A stretch of DNA of 64,000 bases, taken from contig MZZL01000398.1 of NCBI GenBank assembly GCA_002749535.1, positions 496,001 through 560,000 on the forward strand, read 5' to 3'. Positions within the stretch are counted from its first letter, which is position 1. Every line of letters begins with the position of its first letter. The notes beneath the pieces are model-generated. The model made no database searches and was not told the DNA's origin. It saw nothing but the letters and a program-made list of their open reading frames with translations. The translations under genes and the position numbers were made by a program. This document shows, piece after piece, positions 22,501-33,191 of this stretch. Origin of the DNA: Apophysomyces variabilis (lineage: Eukaryota > Mucoromycota > Mucoromycetes > Mucorales > Mucoraceae).

Positions 22501-22762
22501 CGTTGACGAGTTCAAAACGTCCAAAATTTGTTCTGGCTGTGGAGCAAAGAAACTGCGTAACGTAAAAGGATCGCTGGGTCAGTCGATGTATGCCGTCCTG
22601 CACTGCGAACAATACAAAACGGTTTGGAATCGCGATTGTAACGCTCGCAGAAATACTAGACGTATTGCAGAGCATATGGCTCTCAATCACAATAACCGAC
22701 CGTCACCTTTTCAAAGAAAAAACCAATTGCCGGGACAAACCCCAAGCAAGACATGCAAGTGA
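19521..22762 (+). pseudogene. Fanzor-like RNA-guided nuclease (eukaryotic TnpB relative), decayed
   Basis: Fanzors are TnpB-family RuvC nucleases guided by an RNA, often carried in eukaryotic transposons. Exons readable in phase: 19521-19560 (MPPKKRKS, a basic NLS), 19610-19657, 19691-20116, 20168-about 20856, then about 21171-21918 and 21977 onward. The order matches the family: helical N-terminus (HLCFQQDFFYACGQMILGR), FTIMPRTATTWRYIQID, TLATDGYIAAFTF, RuvC-I VVDPGITDAYVA with Asp at 21622-21624, STKEFYHL, SLRFWRHIGRQQASDE, FAFESAIFNSTLKGTRAG with the RuvC-II Glu candidate at 22391, VDEFKTSKICSGCG, and RuvC-III WNRDCNARRN. Decay: an extra C in CCCC at 21719-21722 shifts the frame, the Zn-ribbon fourth Cys is Tyr (22613-22615), and 20857-21170 and 22060-22330 could not be joined cleanly. 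Confidence 0.85.
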
Positions 22763-23096
22763 CTCAGTTCGCATAGATGAGTGAAATCCACATGACTTTG
22801 CCAGTGTTACTAAGCGATTATGATCTATCCGACGCAGTGGAACGAGCCGAAGAGACTTGTTAAGGTTATCAATGCCATACATACCCCACTAAACACTATA
22901 AACTGTGAAGTTATTATCAATTGAATGCATCACACACGTCATTTCGCAATTCGATATTGCATAGTTGGAAAATAAGCCGTATCCGAATGTTGCATTTGTA
23001 TAGCTTAACATGCTAAACTGTTATGTTCTGCAATGCTCCTCACTAATGGGTAAAAGTTTAGGGAAAATAAGTGATCTCTTGCCTTGATTTCCTCTG
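22763..23096. other. right flank of the Fanzor relic
   Basis: No gene. This is where a guide (omega) RNA would be sought, because it overlaps the 3' end of the nuclease in known elements. No clear terminal repeat was seen. Confidence 0.4.
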
Positions 23097-23222
23097 CTAG
23101 ATCTCATAGGAGTGGATTGGAGCATTATCAATGACAATGTTAAAGCTAGGAATATTGTTCATGGCAGCGATATCTATAAGATTCCTTAGGAAGAGAGCAA
23201 AATCATCATCTCTTGTTCCACG
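23097..23222 (-). pseudogene. Tc1/mariner-type DDE transposase fragment
   Basis: About 40 residues, DDDFALFLRNLIDIAAM then FNIVIDNAPIHSYEI, match the segment around the second catalytic Asp of Tc1/mariner/IS630-type transposases (pattern ...hDNAxIH). The frame stops immediately after the motif at 23097, so the rest of the catalytic core is missing. The open frame continues upstream to 23570 without clear homology and enters the MRG15 promoter. It lies 335 bp right of the Fanzor relic on the opposite strand. Confidence 0.6.
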
Positions 23223-23596
23223 GTGTGTTTCGAGCTTTTCCTTGACGTTCGCTTGTTTTTCTTTCTGTGATAAGCATCTGCTCAAATAAATGTCCTTATC
23301 AGAGCTTTGTCGCATTTCAACCTCTTGGTCATCAGAATGGCTAATGAGTATTTTATAATTTAGTGGGGATGGGTATCCATATTTTGCTGATGTAGTCGCC
23401 GTTATCCTTGAACGAGAACACGCTTCTGATTCCAGATCTGTTACCCAGTTCTTCATAATTTGATTGGATGCAAACAAACAATTATGTGCGGAATCTTCAG
23501 AACCCCCCATAGTGCAGATCGGAGTCTTCGATCTTTGCAGTTCGTGCACAAAAATTTGCCGTTTACACAAGACGTGACTCCAATAACTTTCTCGCT

Positions 23597-24870
23597 ATGG
23601 CTCAGGAAGAGAACACTGAAAAGAAACTGCAATTTGAGGAAGAAGAGAAGGTCCTATGTTTTCATGGACCTCTCCTATACGAGGCAAAGGTACCATGGAC
23701 CTGAACTTGGACCATATGTTTTACTGATTTGTGTGCAGATCCTTAGTAGGCAGTGGCTAGACGAAGATCCTGAATTAACCGGGCCCTACTATTACGTCCA
23801 TTACAAAGGCTGGAAACGAACGTAAAGTAGAACGATCGATCATGTTTGATTGGAAAAACTTTTAATACGTTCATAGGTGGGATGAATGGGTTCCTGAATC
23901 GAGGGTCCTGCGATGGAATGACACGAATCTGAATATGCAACGTCAACTGAAAGAACTATACACGGGCAAAAGTAAATCAAGAGGATCCTCTTCTACAGCT
24001 TCTCCCGGACCGGATCAGCAAGCTGGAAAGAAACGTAGTCGCGACTCGAGTATTGACAAAGTAAATCGCCTTAGTGTTTGTTAAAAGCTGTCGTTAACAA
24101 TGCTATAGCAACAGGAAGACGATTTCCTGAACAAACCAGAAATACGAGTTGACATACCTGATACCTTAAAGGGCCAACTAGTGGATGATTGGGAAAACGT
24201 GACGAAGAATCAACAGGTAAAACAATCGGTTAAAGACGCTCTCTAAAGTTGATCTATACCAAAGTTGATTAGCTTACCACGAGATCCTAACGTCACCGAG
24301 ATCCTCGCCAGATACAAGCGCTTTAAAAAAGAGAAAAAAAGCAGCCGTGAAGTGTGAGTTATCAATGTATTACTATTCTGACTTGATTCTGAACAACCTT
24401 GAAGCGATGAAGAGCTTCTAGATGAAGTACTGCATGGTGTTCGTACCTACTTTAACAAGGCCCTTGGTACTATGTTACTCTACCGATTTGAACGTCATCA
24501 ATATGCAGATATTCGCAAAGAATACCCGGATAAAGAAATGGTAGATATCTATGGGGCTGAACATCTTTTACGACTATTTGGTACGGGGCGATTATTATAC
24601 CTGTTTTATTTTCAATTTTCTTACTATGACTTTATAGTCCAAATGCCTGGATTAATTGCACATACTGATATGGATGCAGATGCTGTCAGCGTATTGACAG
24701 ATCATCTTACTGATATTCTGAAGTAAGTACTGATTTGGATAATGTATACTGGAGGAAATCTTAATGCATTATTGTACGAAAGATACATGCAAAAAACACA
24801 GAAAAATCTTTTCCTGAACGAGTACGAAAATGCAACACCCGGCTACGTCTCGCTGACTAACAGTAGCTAA
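23597..24870 (+). CDS. EAF3: MRG15/EAF3 chromodomain protein
   Basis: Chromatin reader of NuA4 acetyltransferase and Rpd3S deacetylase complexes; the chromodomain binds H3K36 methylation. Eight exons (23597-23689, 23739-23821, 23877-24060, 24109-24216, 24265-24353, 24405-24580, 24638-24722, 24783-24870) total 906 nt, or 301 aa. Chromodomain about residues 12-75: KVLCFHGPLLYEAKIL, YYYVHYKGWKRTWDEWV. A Ser/Lys linker follows. MRG domain about 125-300: RVDIPDTLKGQLVDDWE, LPRDPNVTEILARY, LYRFERHQYADI, YGAEHLLRLFVQMPGL. All introns are 48-60 nt and every phase matches. Upstream sequence contains the end of a transposase-like frame, so the promoter may be partly repeat-derived. Confidence 0.94.
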
Positions 24871-25346
24871 AAATGATACTTTCTCATTCATTCCGCTTTT
24901 TGTAAATAACGAAGTCTTTGATTAGTATTGAAGATAGCAATAAATCTTCAACGGCGAAGCATAACATCTACTTGTTTCGTTTCGTCCAGGCGATTATGCA
25001 ATTTGGTTTATAATTTACCTTAGGAAAGAGAAATACGTTATACATAAAAAACAGTACACAACGGAAAATTCATGTATATGACAACGTAGTCTATATCATA
25101 AACTATAATATAGGCTAGTATATCACGCATGTTCCTACTACTATCTGGTGATGCTAAAAATCCAGTAATGGATGAGTATAATGGAAACAAACGTACAACA
25201 CTGTTAATCAGTTGGCACGGATTTTCCGCTCCGATGATTGAACGATAAGCGCGTGAATTTTGTCAAAGCAGTTGTCATTACTGATCCGAGCGCTCCACAA
25301 CCTCATTTCACGCATATTGGTTTTTTTTGAATCAGTTATACTCAGT
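24871..25346. other. intergenic between MRG15 and LDAH
   Basis: AT-rich; nothing recognised except the expected terminator and promoter regions of the flanking co-directional genes. Confidence 0.5.
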
Positions 25347-26879
25347 ATGGACGAGCAGAATAACAGTACGCCGAAGCGCTTTATGTGGGATGTAGCTAGC
25401 CAAATGACGGAGACATTGCATTGGCCAACCCGAACCATTGGCCAACCCAAAACCATCCTGTTCTTTATACCTGGCAATCCTGGTATTGTCACATATTACA
25501 AGGAGTTCCTCGAAGAAATCTATCAAAAGTCAGGAAGGTCACTAGAAATCTATGGAGGTACGGATGAATAGAGACCTGAGCGCTGTCGCTTATTTTTTTT
25601 TTTTTTTTTTTTNNNNNNNNNNNNNNNNNNNNNNNNNNNNNNNNNNNNNNNNNNNNNNNNNNNNNNNNNNNNNNNNNNNNNNNNNNNNNNNNNNNNNNNN
25701 NNNNNNNNNNNNNNNNNNNNNNNNNNNNNNNNNNNNNNNNNNNNNNNNNNNNNNNNNNNNNNNNNNNNNNNNNNNNNNNNNNNNNNNNNNNNNNNNNNNN
25801 NNNNNNNNNNNNNNNNNNNNNNNNNNNNNNNNNNNNNNNNNNNNNNNNNNNNNNNNNNNNNNNNNNNNNNNNNNNNNNNNNNNNNNNNNNNNNNNNNNNN
25901 NNNNNNNNNNNNNNNNNNNNNNNNNNNNNNNNNNNNNNNNNNNNNNNNNNNNNNNNNNNNNNNNNNNNNNNNNNNNNNNNNNNNNNNNNNNNNNNNNNNN
26001 NNNNNNNNNNNNTACTCATTGCAAGACCAAATAGACCATAAGATCCATTGCCTTGATCTACTCCAAGAGATGAATCCGCCAGATACGCAATTCATTTTGA
26101 TGGGCCATTCGGCAGGCGCCTATATATCTACAGAAGTTTTAAAGGAAAGACAAAACCATGGCATTACCCGGTTGATTGCATTGTTTCCGACGCTACGCGA
26201 GATAGCACTCACACCTAATGGTGTAAAGATATCGGTATGAAGCATTTGCTTATTTGGCTATATATCTTTCTTGCACGCTAAAACTCTCTCTACACTTGCG
26301 GTAGCGTCTGGTGTCTGTTGTCCCGACATTCCTGCTTTCTGGAGCCGCACATGTAGTTTCTTTGATTCCTGCTTATATCAGAGAATCCTTGCTCGGAATA
26401 GTCACAGGACAAAGAGGAGACGGTCTAAACGTAACAGCACACGAACTTCTGCATGGCATTGTCATAAAAAACGTTCTACATATGGTAACCTATGAAATGG
26501 AAATGATCAAAGAGCTGGACTATGACTTTTACAATGCGCATGTGAACAAGTTCATTATCTATTATTCCAAGAACGATGATTGGGCTCCTTTAGATCACTA
26601 TAATCATATCAAAGAAAAATTTCCCAATGGTAAGCGCAACTTCTTTTCGCTTTCCTAAGATTCCCAGGACAGCCCCATACTCACATTATCTTCCCTCAGC
26701 AAATATCCAGTTATGCCAAAGAGATCTACCACATGCATTTACTTTTGGTTCGTGTTGTCACTATTCATATAAACTATCTAACCCATCTGCTAGTAGAACC
26801 GGAACATACCACATATATGGCAGAGCAAGTTAGTAAATGGATTGAAAAAGACTGTATTTCAGCAGCAGTTCAGAAATGA
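25347..26879 (+). CDS. lipid droplet-associated hydrolase (LDAH, DUF2305 family), interrupted by assembly gap
   Basis: Alpha/beta hydrolase of the LDAH family, which acts at lipid droplets. Exon 1 (25347-25557) ends LEIYG and holds ILFFIPGNPGIVTYYKEFLE, the family signature including the oxyanion region. The following intron runs into the N gap. After the gap, exons are about 26013-26234, 26305-26629, 26700-26747 and 26794-26879. The nucleophile is in ILMGHSAGAYIS. The acid is probably Asp in YYSKNDDWAPLDHY and the base His in RDLPHAF. Phases match at all three visible internal introns. The piece between LEIYG and YSLQDQID is partly or wholly missing, so the full length cannot be stated. Convergent with the carboxypeptidase gene. 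Confidence 0.9.
25613..26012. other. assembly gap, 400 N
   Basis: Exactly 400 N directly after a run of about 21 T. The round number and homopolymer suggest a scaffolding gap of unknown true size. It removes intron and probably exon sequence of the LDAH gene. Confidence 0.98.
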
Positions 26880-27106
26880 TAGTCTCTTTCACATGTAAGT
26901 GCTTATAGAGACACAAATGAATGGATGGCGTAGATGTTTCATGTGTTCATCATTGTTTAGAATAACGTCTCAAACACGGTTTCCAGGTATACAGATGATT
27001 TTAAGCGTACACTGCGAGGCTACACCAATAAATCTTTTTTCTTAGCATTCCTTCTATGGTAGCTTGTGGTTCATACTAAGGCATGGACAACAGCGGCAAC
27101 CATGTG

Positions 27107-28974
27107 TCAGAAAGGAAGAAGGCGGTTCAACCAACTTGAGAAATAGTCCAATGCTACGTCAGGACGATCAAGTGGCACCTGCAAACATTAAAAATAAATG
27201 AAGGCTCTCCAGAAATGCACTGATACATACAAAGTGCCCTGCCTCATATACTTTTAAGAAAGTCAAATTACCATGAGAGCGGAGTTGACCAACCAGCTTC
27301 CCTGAGCTATACCAATCTTCATCCCAAGCCTCATTATAACCGCGTTTTCCCGGCCAGTCCATTTCAAGTGTCCAAGCCTTAACACCTCGCCTATGCTATG
27401 TGAATCGTCTTATGTTACTTGAATGGGCTTACCAATTGCATACGAAATCTGTATCGCCCGCATAAATCAATACTCTAACTCCTTCTTTCAAACACTCAGC
27501 AACATAAGAGCTGAAATCATACAACCTACAATTGGGAAGGATTAACTGTTATCATTTTAAGGACCGCATGGAAGCTTACATATCGGCTGAGAGCATAAAG
27601 CGTTCCTCTACCGCCGTATTGCAGCTTCGAAATCCTTCAAATTGCGGATCGATACCTAAGTCATCTCTGACAGGTTCTGTGTTTGCCCATAGTTCAAGGA
27701 AATTGAGCCATTGATAACAATCATAAAGATCTGTCGAATTGCACCTCATCCGAATATCGTATGGATTGGACCCTATTCGTTCGACAGGATCAAACTGAGT
27801 GTGTTTGCAATGTAAACCGGCAGGTATGCACATAGGCGCAAGGGTATATTTGTAACATATATCCATTAAATATCGACATTGGGAGTGCCTCGCCTTCATC
27901 GTTTGACACGTAGCTGCATCAAATAAAGGATGGTCTAAGATAGATGAGCGCATGATGTCAAAAGCGACTTGTGTACCTTACATGTAGTATCATTGGCACA
28001 TCCGTATTCTTGATAATACTCCACTTGCACACGAGGGTTTGTCAAAGGGTTACCAATCAACATTCCCTCAAAGCGCAGCGATATATGATTCGAGCATTGG
28101 CGTCTCTTTTGCTTTAGGATCTCGCTTGCAAGGGCGGGAACATAATGTCCACCTAGCATCCATAATGCCAAGATAGAAACAGTATTTTCTTGTCAGCTTG
28201 GAGTAAAATAAGATATATAAAGGTATTACCGTAGGATTCACTGCCAATGTATAACGGGGTATTAGCGTACTGATCGAATTCTTTAAAAAATATTTGCAAG
28301 AACTCATAGACATGGTGCGCAGCCGATTCGGAGGTGCTCACTTTCGATTTACCATACGAGTATCCTGTACCAATGGGCTTATTTTATGTTGAATCCAATG
28401 GTGATCGCTTTTGGTGACATAAACTACCTGATCCAAGAACAATACGTTTGCTTCTTTTGTCCACGTATATGGGTTTTTCATGGTGGCGGTTCCATCGTCA
28501 GAGAGACGACATGGTCTTTTCATAACAGTTTATAATCCTATTGATGTTTATCTGTTTAAACTTACCCCACTTCGGTCAAGGCACCGGCCATAGACGAGCA
28601 TCCTGGACCTCCGCTTAACCAAAGCAAAGTAGGGTCTTGCAACGGTCGTCGTTCGGACTCGAAAAACCAAAAGAAGTAATGATCGCCTGTATCATGCCTG
28701 TCCACGTATCCGGAGTGCTACCATCATCATGAGCAATGAGCGTGGCTTTAACGCTTACCTGAATTCCAGACCCACAAAACTTTGGTTGCTTAAATCTAAT
28801 CGAGTAATTCAAATTGTTTACGCACGAATTGCCATGTTGGCCGTCCTGAGCTGCAAACGTCATGCGCAAAGTCGACATTAAGCTCGTACGCCATAGGAAA
28901 GGCAGTTCTATCAAGTAAAGGAACGACAAACTTATAATTACGAAGAAGAGCGTATATTTGCAGGAATTTAGCAT
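27107..28974 (-). CDS. serine carboxypeptidase (S10, CPY/KEX1-like), secretory
   Basis: Removes C-terminal residues from peptides in the vacuole or secretory pathway. Nine exons (28759-28974, 28566-28717, 28428-28515, 28230-28377, 27982-28152, 27580-27934, 27433-27525, 27231-27390, 27107-27178) total 1455 nt, or 484 aa, the usual S10 length. The N-terminus has a hydrophobic signal or anchor (YTLFFVIISLSFLYLIELPF). Family blocks: HSGYVDRHDTGDHYFFWFFE, LLWLSGGPGCSSMAG, PIGTGYSYG. The catalytic triad is Ser in GSESYGG (about residue 199), Asp in YAGDTDFVCNW (about 400) and His in EAGHFVPLDRP (about 460). No C-terminal transmembrane segment is seen, so it is closer to vacuolar CPY than to Golgi KEX1. 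Confidence 0.95.
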
Positions 28975-29306
28975 ATGAGAAAAGTCGCGCGTATGGGAAA
29001 TAGCAAAGGACTAGGATCAGTTTCCGTCAATGTTTTTTATGGCTTAACGAAATTGGCACGACAACAAACAAAGACAAGGACAGTTAAGGTACAAATAGTC
29101 ATGGAAAAGATTAAACTGGTTAGTAGGCTCGATAGTATTTAATCTCCTTCCCGTCATATTCTGTTCTTTGCGTGACAGAATATTATGATCATCGTGCATC
29201 GCCCATTGCAGAGCTCAGGCAATATGAGATTTACAGAATGATTTTTTCCTTCAATTTATTGATTGATAAACTAAACCATGGAAGCAGAAAGGGTCATCAT
29301 CGCATG
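28975..29306. other. intergenic between carboxypeptidase start and kinase stop
   Basis: 332 bp; contains the carboxypeptidase promoter. No further feature recognised. Confidence 0.5.
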
Positions 29307-30729
29307 CTATCTATTTTCTCTACTTAACAAATTGTCCAATTTCTCAATGACTTGATGAATATCTGGGCGAGCTTTCGGATCAACCGTCAACATCCACGTA
29401 ATCAAGTCTTGGAAATCTTTTGAGTATAGGTCTTCTTTGCCGCTTGGGAACTTGAATTGTCCGTTCAATACAGCAAGGGCAATTGATCCGCCTTGCTCGT
29501 TCATGTTCATCTCAAAAGGAGATTGGCCATAGGCCATGGCATAGAGTGTACAACCTAAAGACCATATGTCCACCTTTTCATCTAACGTTGTCTCCGTTTT
29601 AACATCAAACAGTTCTGGCGCTCGGTAAGGCATTGAACAATGCTCTGCAGCAATATCCTAGGACAAGATAAGTGAATCATCCTATGCTCTTTTGTTTGCA
29701 GCCCCCTTTTCGTTGTATACCTGCTGCGCTAGAGCCTCCTGTCTAGAGTGAATTTCTACACGTGCTTCACACGCCGATCCAAAATCCATGAGAACAGGTG
29801 TGGTGCCATCGTCAGACATTAAAACATTGCTAGCAAAAAAAAAAAAGTCCCATTATACTCGCATAAAGTTTCCTTAATCTCGATTAATTCTTTTTTTTTC
29901 TTTACCCTGGCTTAATATCTCGGTGCGCCCATGGTAAGATGCCGCCTCGACTAACTGATTGTACAACCGATGTATCCTGCTGGTGATGGCCTTGTTCGCT
30001 TAATAAGGCACGTCGCTGCTGATCGTCTATTTCCTCTTGGTCTGCCGCAGCTATGCCGTTAGAAGCATATGCTGCCCTTGCTACGCCAGGTGCCCTATAT
30101 GTATGTAGAGCTTCTACTGCACTGCAGACTTCACGAAGTGTTCGTAGCATTTGCTGTTCGTTAAAATGGGTATTGTTTAGATTATTTCGATTGATCGCAT
30201 CCTGGAGATTGCCTCGCTATGGAACCATGGCGCAGATTCAGCTGATGAGTAGTTGTGAAACATCAAACAAGAATCCCCATTACCTTATAATACGGTAAGA
30301 ATATGTACACGGTCTTGCTACCGTCGGGTTCTGTAACAGTTCCGGTATCCTATTTATAAATCAGTTTGAACTGGGCTTCAAGCAGTTATAGAAATAATCG
30401 CCTCACCAGCATACGGATGATGTTTTTGTGCTCAAACATGCGATACACATCGATTTCGCGCTGTGCTAGTGTGGCCTCTTCGGAATCCAAAGAACAGCGA
30501 ATCTTTTTCAAAGCGTATAGGTTTCCTGACCCGTCTTGAGCAAGGTACACGAAGGAGAATCCTCTATTTGCAGACATGGTTACGGTAACATTGGTCGATA
30601 AAAAGGTTACCCTTCACCCAGGAGTTTGACAATTCTATATGCGCGTCCGTTAATGCTAATGTTGGCATTTGGTATACAGCAATTGACAGCTGCAAGTACA
30701 ACGTCCAAGAGCGATGCCAGAAACGACAT
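29307..30729 (-). CDS. ENV7: STK16/Env7-family serine/threonine kinase
   Basis: Membrane-associated NAK-family kinase; yeast Env7 regulates vacuole membrane fusion. Six exons (30611-30729, 30407-30563, 30284-30349, 29906-30216, 29721-29829, 29307-29657) total 1113 nt, or 370 aa. An N-terminal Cys pair (VNCCIPN) could be palmitoylated, as in the family. Kinase motifs: GEGGFSFVYLA (glycine loop, about 37-47), YALKKI (Lys), HRDIKPGNVL (about 212-221), MDFGSA, MPYRAPELF, DIWSLGCTLYAM. A polar insertion of about 45 residues (ADQEEIDDQQRRALLSEQ and neighbours) separates helix D/E from the HRD motif, an odd feature relative to human STK16. All splice phases fit. Confidence 0.93.
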
Positions 30730-31554
30730 GGCGAGATGGGGAAAATGCAGCCAAGAGTTACTATCTCGAACCTTTCGATTTCCGGTCGGGGAGGGAGCAA
30801 CGATGTCCTAATATGGCAATCTTGCGAAAAGCAATCGATTTCCCAATTCTCTTCCCTTGCCTATCGTAATGCGGGCGCATTTTACGGCAATTTCGTGTCT
30901 TTGTGGGATACATTGGACTCATGAAGAAATCAAAATGCAGCTACGATTCTAGGCATTCAAAGCTCACTTCGATGACCACTACCACCTTTTGGAGTTGATC
31001 ACAATCCTGATATAGTCAAGCAAAGTGCTGCTTCTGCATTACCGGTACTTAAAATTTGAGTTTATTGGTTCTGTATAGCAAAATCATTAGAGAAGAGATC
31101 ATTAAGTCAAATAAGCCAGTTCCGAGCTGTCGGGCACCAGGAGCAACAAATCCTTGCCCTCTTCATCCTATCACTAGGTTTCCTCATAAACCTAGATACC
31201 TGATGCTTCCGTTAGCATACTTAGTACTTCGATAAAGTCTAGCAATATGCTGAAAAAGACCAACAGAGACTTGCACGAAAGTAACAGTTACAAGGGCCCT
31301 ATTGCAACTACTTATGCTTTTCCCATACGTATGGGGAAAGCTTTCCTTCATCAGTTGACTCTATGCATATATCGAAGGCTTATTAAAACAGTTATAAATG
31401 TTTGCGAAAAGATGATATTGAACACCTAACGTTTGAATAACAGTTGGTAACCAGTTACTAAACAATGGTACGTAATTAATCTTCTACGGAGCTCTGTTTC
31501 TGCTAAGGAAATCAACGAGAGCATTCACAACGTAACATGCCGTCTGATATCAGA
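30730..31554. other. intergenic, no gene seen
   Basis: 825 bp between the kinase start and the stop of the next minus-strand gene. Short frames on the plus strand are antisense or chance. Confidence 0.5.
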
Positions 31555-32471
31555 TCATGCAGTTTCTGGAAAATGATTTTCTGCGGTCCATTCTGCTGCT
31601 ACCTTATGGAAACGTAAACGCGATGTTATACCATAAACCATGCTGAAAATGCTTAGGCAAGAAACGACGACAGTAACGATCACATTTCCGTATAAGACGA
31701 TCTGATCAATAGTTAAATCACTTTCAACCATGGCAACTCTGGCTGCAAATTCTCCCATCATACATATGCCCCAAAGCCCGGTTAGTACGTAGGAATACAC
31801 CCGGAATTCGCGAATATATTGCCAGATCCAATCCATTCGATTCATTGTATGTCTTTCGCCATATTGATCGATCCAAGATACCGGAGGCACTTCTGACATC
31901 ATTTGATGAGCGATCATAAACGTAAGCGGACGGATGGTTAGCCACTTGGTTGTGATGGGTACCAGCGTGATTAAAAACATAAGACCGACAACAGCCATAA
32001 CAGCGGAATCACGTAGTAACGCTGCCCGTGCGCTGCCTTTGCATTATCATGATCACCGTCTTAGTCAGGTTGTATGCACTTATTCTTTTTTTAACTGTTC
32101 TAAATCTTACCTGAGATTAAACTAATAATACCCGATAGCACAAACGATAGGACGAATATGCAACCAAGGAAATCAATTTTTCTTTTCTTTACAACTGTGA
32201 AGAGCACTAGCGCCAGAGGAGGAATGCCAGAAAGGACCAAGGCTATCAAAACATTGATATACATTTTTAAGACGTAATATATGGCTAGCGGCAGTCCAAC
32301 GTCTATTATTAATGTTATCGCGAGCGAGATGAACTGTCGTAGGATAAATTTCTTATACGGCACGTCATCTACAGGAGTTAGGAATAACGACGCCTCTTCA
32401 TCTTTAGCATGTTGTCGTCCCTCTCGATCGGATTCAGTGGATGATGTCTCTAAGGCTTGCTGAGAGGACAT
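31555..32471 (-). CDS. VC0807-like polytopic membrane protein
   Basis: Function unknown. Two exons (32111-32471, 31555-32036) total 843 nt, or 280 aa, with the phase-1 splice G|GC. The N-terminal 40 residues are polar. About six or seven hydrophobic segments follow (LAITLIIDVGLPLAIYYVL, VLIALVLSGIPPLALVLF, IFVLSFVLSGIISLISG, MAVVGLMFLITLVP, VIVTVVVSCLSIFSMVY). The block KRKIDFLGCIFVLSF...SARAALLRDSAVM resembles bacterial VC0807/septation-A-like proteins, where RRRRIDFIG and RALLLRES are typical. The assignment rests on that resemblance and topology only. Target membrane not determined. Confidence 0.75.
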
Positions 32472-33191
32472 AGGTTGGTTTACGGAAACTAACCAGATTG
32501 ATTGCCCTTTTTAAAGTCTTCCTTAGTATCGTTGCACATCAATTGGCTGAGTTCTGCTGCTAAGCAACCATATGATGATGCTCCAACTCGGCAAATATGT
32601 AGCCAAAAACAATCAACAAACATTGCTTGTCTTAACCTGTTTACGTTGTCCTGTCACACATTGAGATAATATGTAGGTAATAAACCAATGATAGATGTAA
32701 AATACACTAAATAACAACGGCTATAGTCAGCCCTGGAAAAGGCTTGCCGAGACGCGCCACGCTATGGTTGATAAGCTGCCTCCGTTGCTCGGCTTAACTG
32801 TTTGACAAGATGTCCCCGTTGTTCGGCTTGATTGCAAATTCTCTTTACATGGCTGGTTAAACTAATTGTTCTGTTCTTCTGAAAGGTCATTGTTTGATAT
32901 ATACTACCCGCTGTATTCAACAAGTATAATTAGAAACAATGTAGTAATACGTTTTACTGCTTCTTTTCACGTTTTGTTATACACAACTCTAATTTAACAT
33001 AGGGGCCGTTAATAGACGGGTTAATCCGCCAGGTCTTTCGAACCCGTAACTTCAATGAACTACGTGCGATGTTTATAGAACTGACAACCGATCGAATAAG
33101 AACCACATGCTCTAAAGCTAGGAGTCACTGGCGTTTAAAAAAACAGACTTTTATACTATATATAAGAAAGGGGAAAACAAGGTATTTAAGT
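32472..33191. other. intergenic with a short diverged direct repeat
   Basis: Two related units of about 36 nt occur near 32768-32836, both ending CCGTTG(C/T)TCGGCTT. A TTTCGAACCCG stretch at 33037 was checked as a tRNA box and does not fit. No gene. Confidence 0.45.

Noticed and set aside
25489..26095. Long frames spanning the N block
   Set aside because: Artefacts of translating unknown bases.
33030..33060. tRNA-like B box TTTCGAACCCG
   Set aside because: No matching A box, acceptor stem or T stem on either strand. GGTTCGA matches near 10910 and 11046 also fail T-stem pairing. No tRNA gene was supported.
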